Part shown: positions 23,358 through 24,206 of the stretch, one piece after another
Layout of the letters: each line of letters opens with the position of its first letter
Numbering within the stretch: position 1 is the first letter of the stretch
NCBI GenBank assembly: GCA_047615875.1
Contig: JBLHGU010000068.1
Coordinates: forward strand, 1-24,206
DNA: 24,206 nucleotides
Direction of reading: 5' to 3'
Source: JBLHGU01 sp047615875
GTDB lineage: Bacteria > Pseudomonadota > Gammaproteobacteria > Arenicellales > CAJQKF01
Position numbers and translations under genes: made by a program
Notes under the pieces: model-generated
What the model was told of the DNA's origin: nothing
What the model saw: only the letters and a program-made list of their open reading frames with translations
The model's database searches: none

Positions 23358-23898
23358 CGAAAATAGTATTCCTCGGACCCTCATACTCATCGAAGACGAT
23401 GCCGCATTTGCGAGAACATTAGGGCGTTCATTTGAGCGTCGCCACTACACAGTACTCAGCACCAATAGTTTAGAAGGCGCACAGAATATCCTGGAAAATC
23501 ATTCCCCGGGCTACGCCGTGGTGGATCTTAAATTAGACGGTGAGGCCTCTGGTCTTGGGTGTGTCCAGGCTTTACACAAACACGACCCCGATATGCTCAT
23601 TGTGGTGCTGACGGGCTACGCGAGCATCGCAACGGCAGTTGAAGCAATAAAACTTGGCGCATGCTACTACCTTGCGAAACCTTCAAATACCGATGACATT
23701 GAAGCTGCATTTAATAGCGCTGAAGGCAATGTGGAAGTAAAGATTCGTGGCCGCGCTACCTCAATCAAAACCCTTGAGTGGGAACGCATTCACGAAACAC
23801 TCGCTGACACCGGATTCAATATCTCAGAGACGGCTAGAAGGCTGGGCATGCATCGCCGAACTCTCGCTCGAAAACTCGCGAAACAACAAGTTAATTAG
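23347..23898 (+). CDS. regA: Response regulator, RegA/PrrA/RoxR type
   Basis: A 183-residue regulator, the RegA family's usual length (about 180-185). The receiver domain has the acidic pair in IEDDAAF, the phosphorylated D60 (AVVDLKL), T89 (VVLTGYAS) and K111 (LAKPSN). A short proline-poor linker leads to a Fis-type helix-turn-helix at about 157-178 (FNISETARRLGMHRRTLARKLAK), which is close to invariant in the RegA group. It probably controls genes of aerobic and anaerobic respiration, quite possibly including the oxidase operon upstream. It overlaps the kinase gene by 11 bases, so the pair is translationally coupled. I see no terminator close behind it. Confidence 0.94.
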   Translation: MTDNENSIPRTLILIEDDAAFARTLGRSFERRHYTVLSTNSLEGAQNILENHSPGYAVVDLKLDGEASGLGCVQALHKHDPDMLIVVLTGYASIATAVEAIKLGACYYLAKPSNTDDIEAAFNSAEGNVEVKIRGRATSIKTLEWERIHETLADTGFNISETARRLGMHRRTLARKLAKQQVN

Positions 23899-24206
23899 TG
23901 CCCATCCAGAAATAAAAAAGCCATTGAAATAAATAGCAATATTTCCATTAGACATGAAAATCCTCTTGAATTTGTTAAATTTAAGATGCGAACAAAAAGC
24001 AAATAAAACAAGAGGATTTAGCAATATCATAAACACCCCAAAAATATTTTTTCCTAGTCTCGTTTTCTTGAAGATCGTGGAAGATTCTGGGACAATTTTG
24101 AGGTCCAGGAACTTTGGGTGTCTATGTTTTATGTCGGTTTCTTTTTTTTGACCAGGGCGTGACCGCCGGTCACGACTATCTGATTAATGTCGTCTAATAA
24201 CTCTGG
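23899..24206. other. Terminal intergenic region with two inverted repeats
   Basis: No convincing gene in 308 bases. AAATCCTCTTG (23958-23968) is inverted exactly at 24009-24019, 40 bases apart. CGTGACC (24158-24164), three bases, then GGTCACG (24168-24174) forms a perfect 7-bp palindrome near the end. Neither is followed by a T run on the plus strand, so they are not simple terminators. Small open frames here show no ribosome site or family likeness. Confidence 0.5.

Noticed and set aside
1..24206. CRISPR array, tRNA or rRNA genes
   Set aside because: I saw no regularly spaced short repeats and no tRNA or rRNA signature on either strand by eye; a covariance-model search was not possible here.

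Overview
The window looks like chromosomal DNA of a gammaproteobacterium, probably aquatic. This is inferred from the type of genes present (a cytochrome bo3 operon with SURF1 and a RegBA/RoxSR-like two-component system, an ice-binding-like secreted protein, MHS and DMT transporters). No rRNA or tRNA was found, so the assignment is only moderate. Most of the sequence is of moderate GC; one peptidase gene is visibly richer.

Left part (1-6858), ordinary genes: a 5'-truncated, strongly divergent ABC exporter with a short-gap secreted alpha/beta hydrolase behind it, an MFS permease, a GFA-fold zinc protein, an ABM-fold small protein, a minus-strand EamA/DMT permease and an HpcH/HpaI-type aldolase.

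Middle (6859-15667), an accessory region full of debris: long gene-poor stretches, a secreted protein of unknown function, a GC-richer P1/S58 aminopeptidase, a frameshifted and truncated GNAT acetyltransferase, a small membrane protein, and a 759-residue secreted DUF3494/PKD-like protein. That protein is bracketed by two 145-bp direct copies of a repeat that carries the first codons of a REP-associated (Y1-type) transposase. Next come three small minus-strand genes: a frameshifted RibD-like deaminase, a RidA-family protein and a 105-residue unknown. The last two are each flanked by complementary core sites of the GTTRRRY/RYYYAAC type, with imperfect palindromes at their 3' ends. That is what integron gene cassettes with attC sites look like, and no integrase is in view.

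Right part (15668-23898), a coherent respiratory module: an MHS-type MFS transporter diverges from cyoABCD (quinol oxidase bo3-type), followed by a SURF1 assembly factor and a redox-sensing histidine kinase/response regulator pair. The kinase keeps both the ubiquinone-linked GGxxNPF motif and the H-box cysteine known from RegB, so the pair probably ties oxidase expression to quinone redox state. No cyoE (heme O synthase) follows cyoD. The last 308 bases have no recognisable gene but hold two clear inverted repeats.
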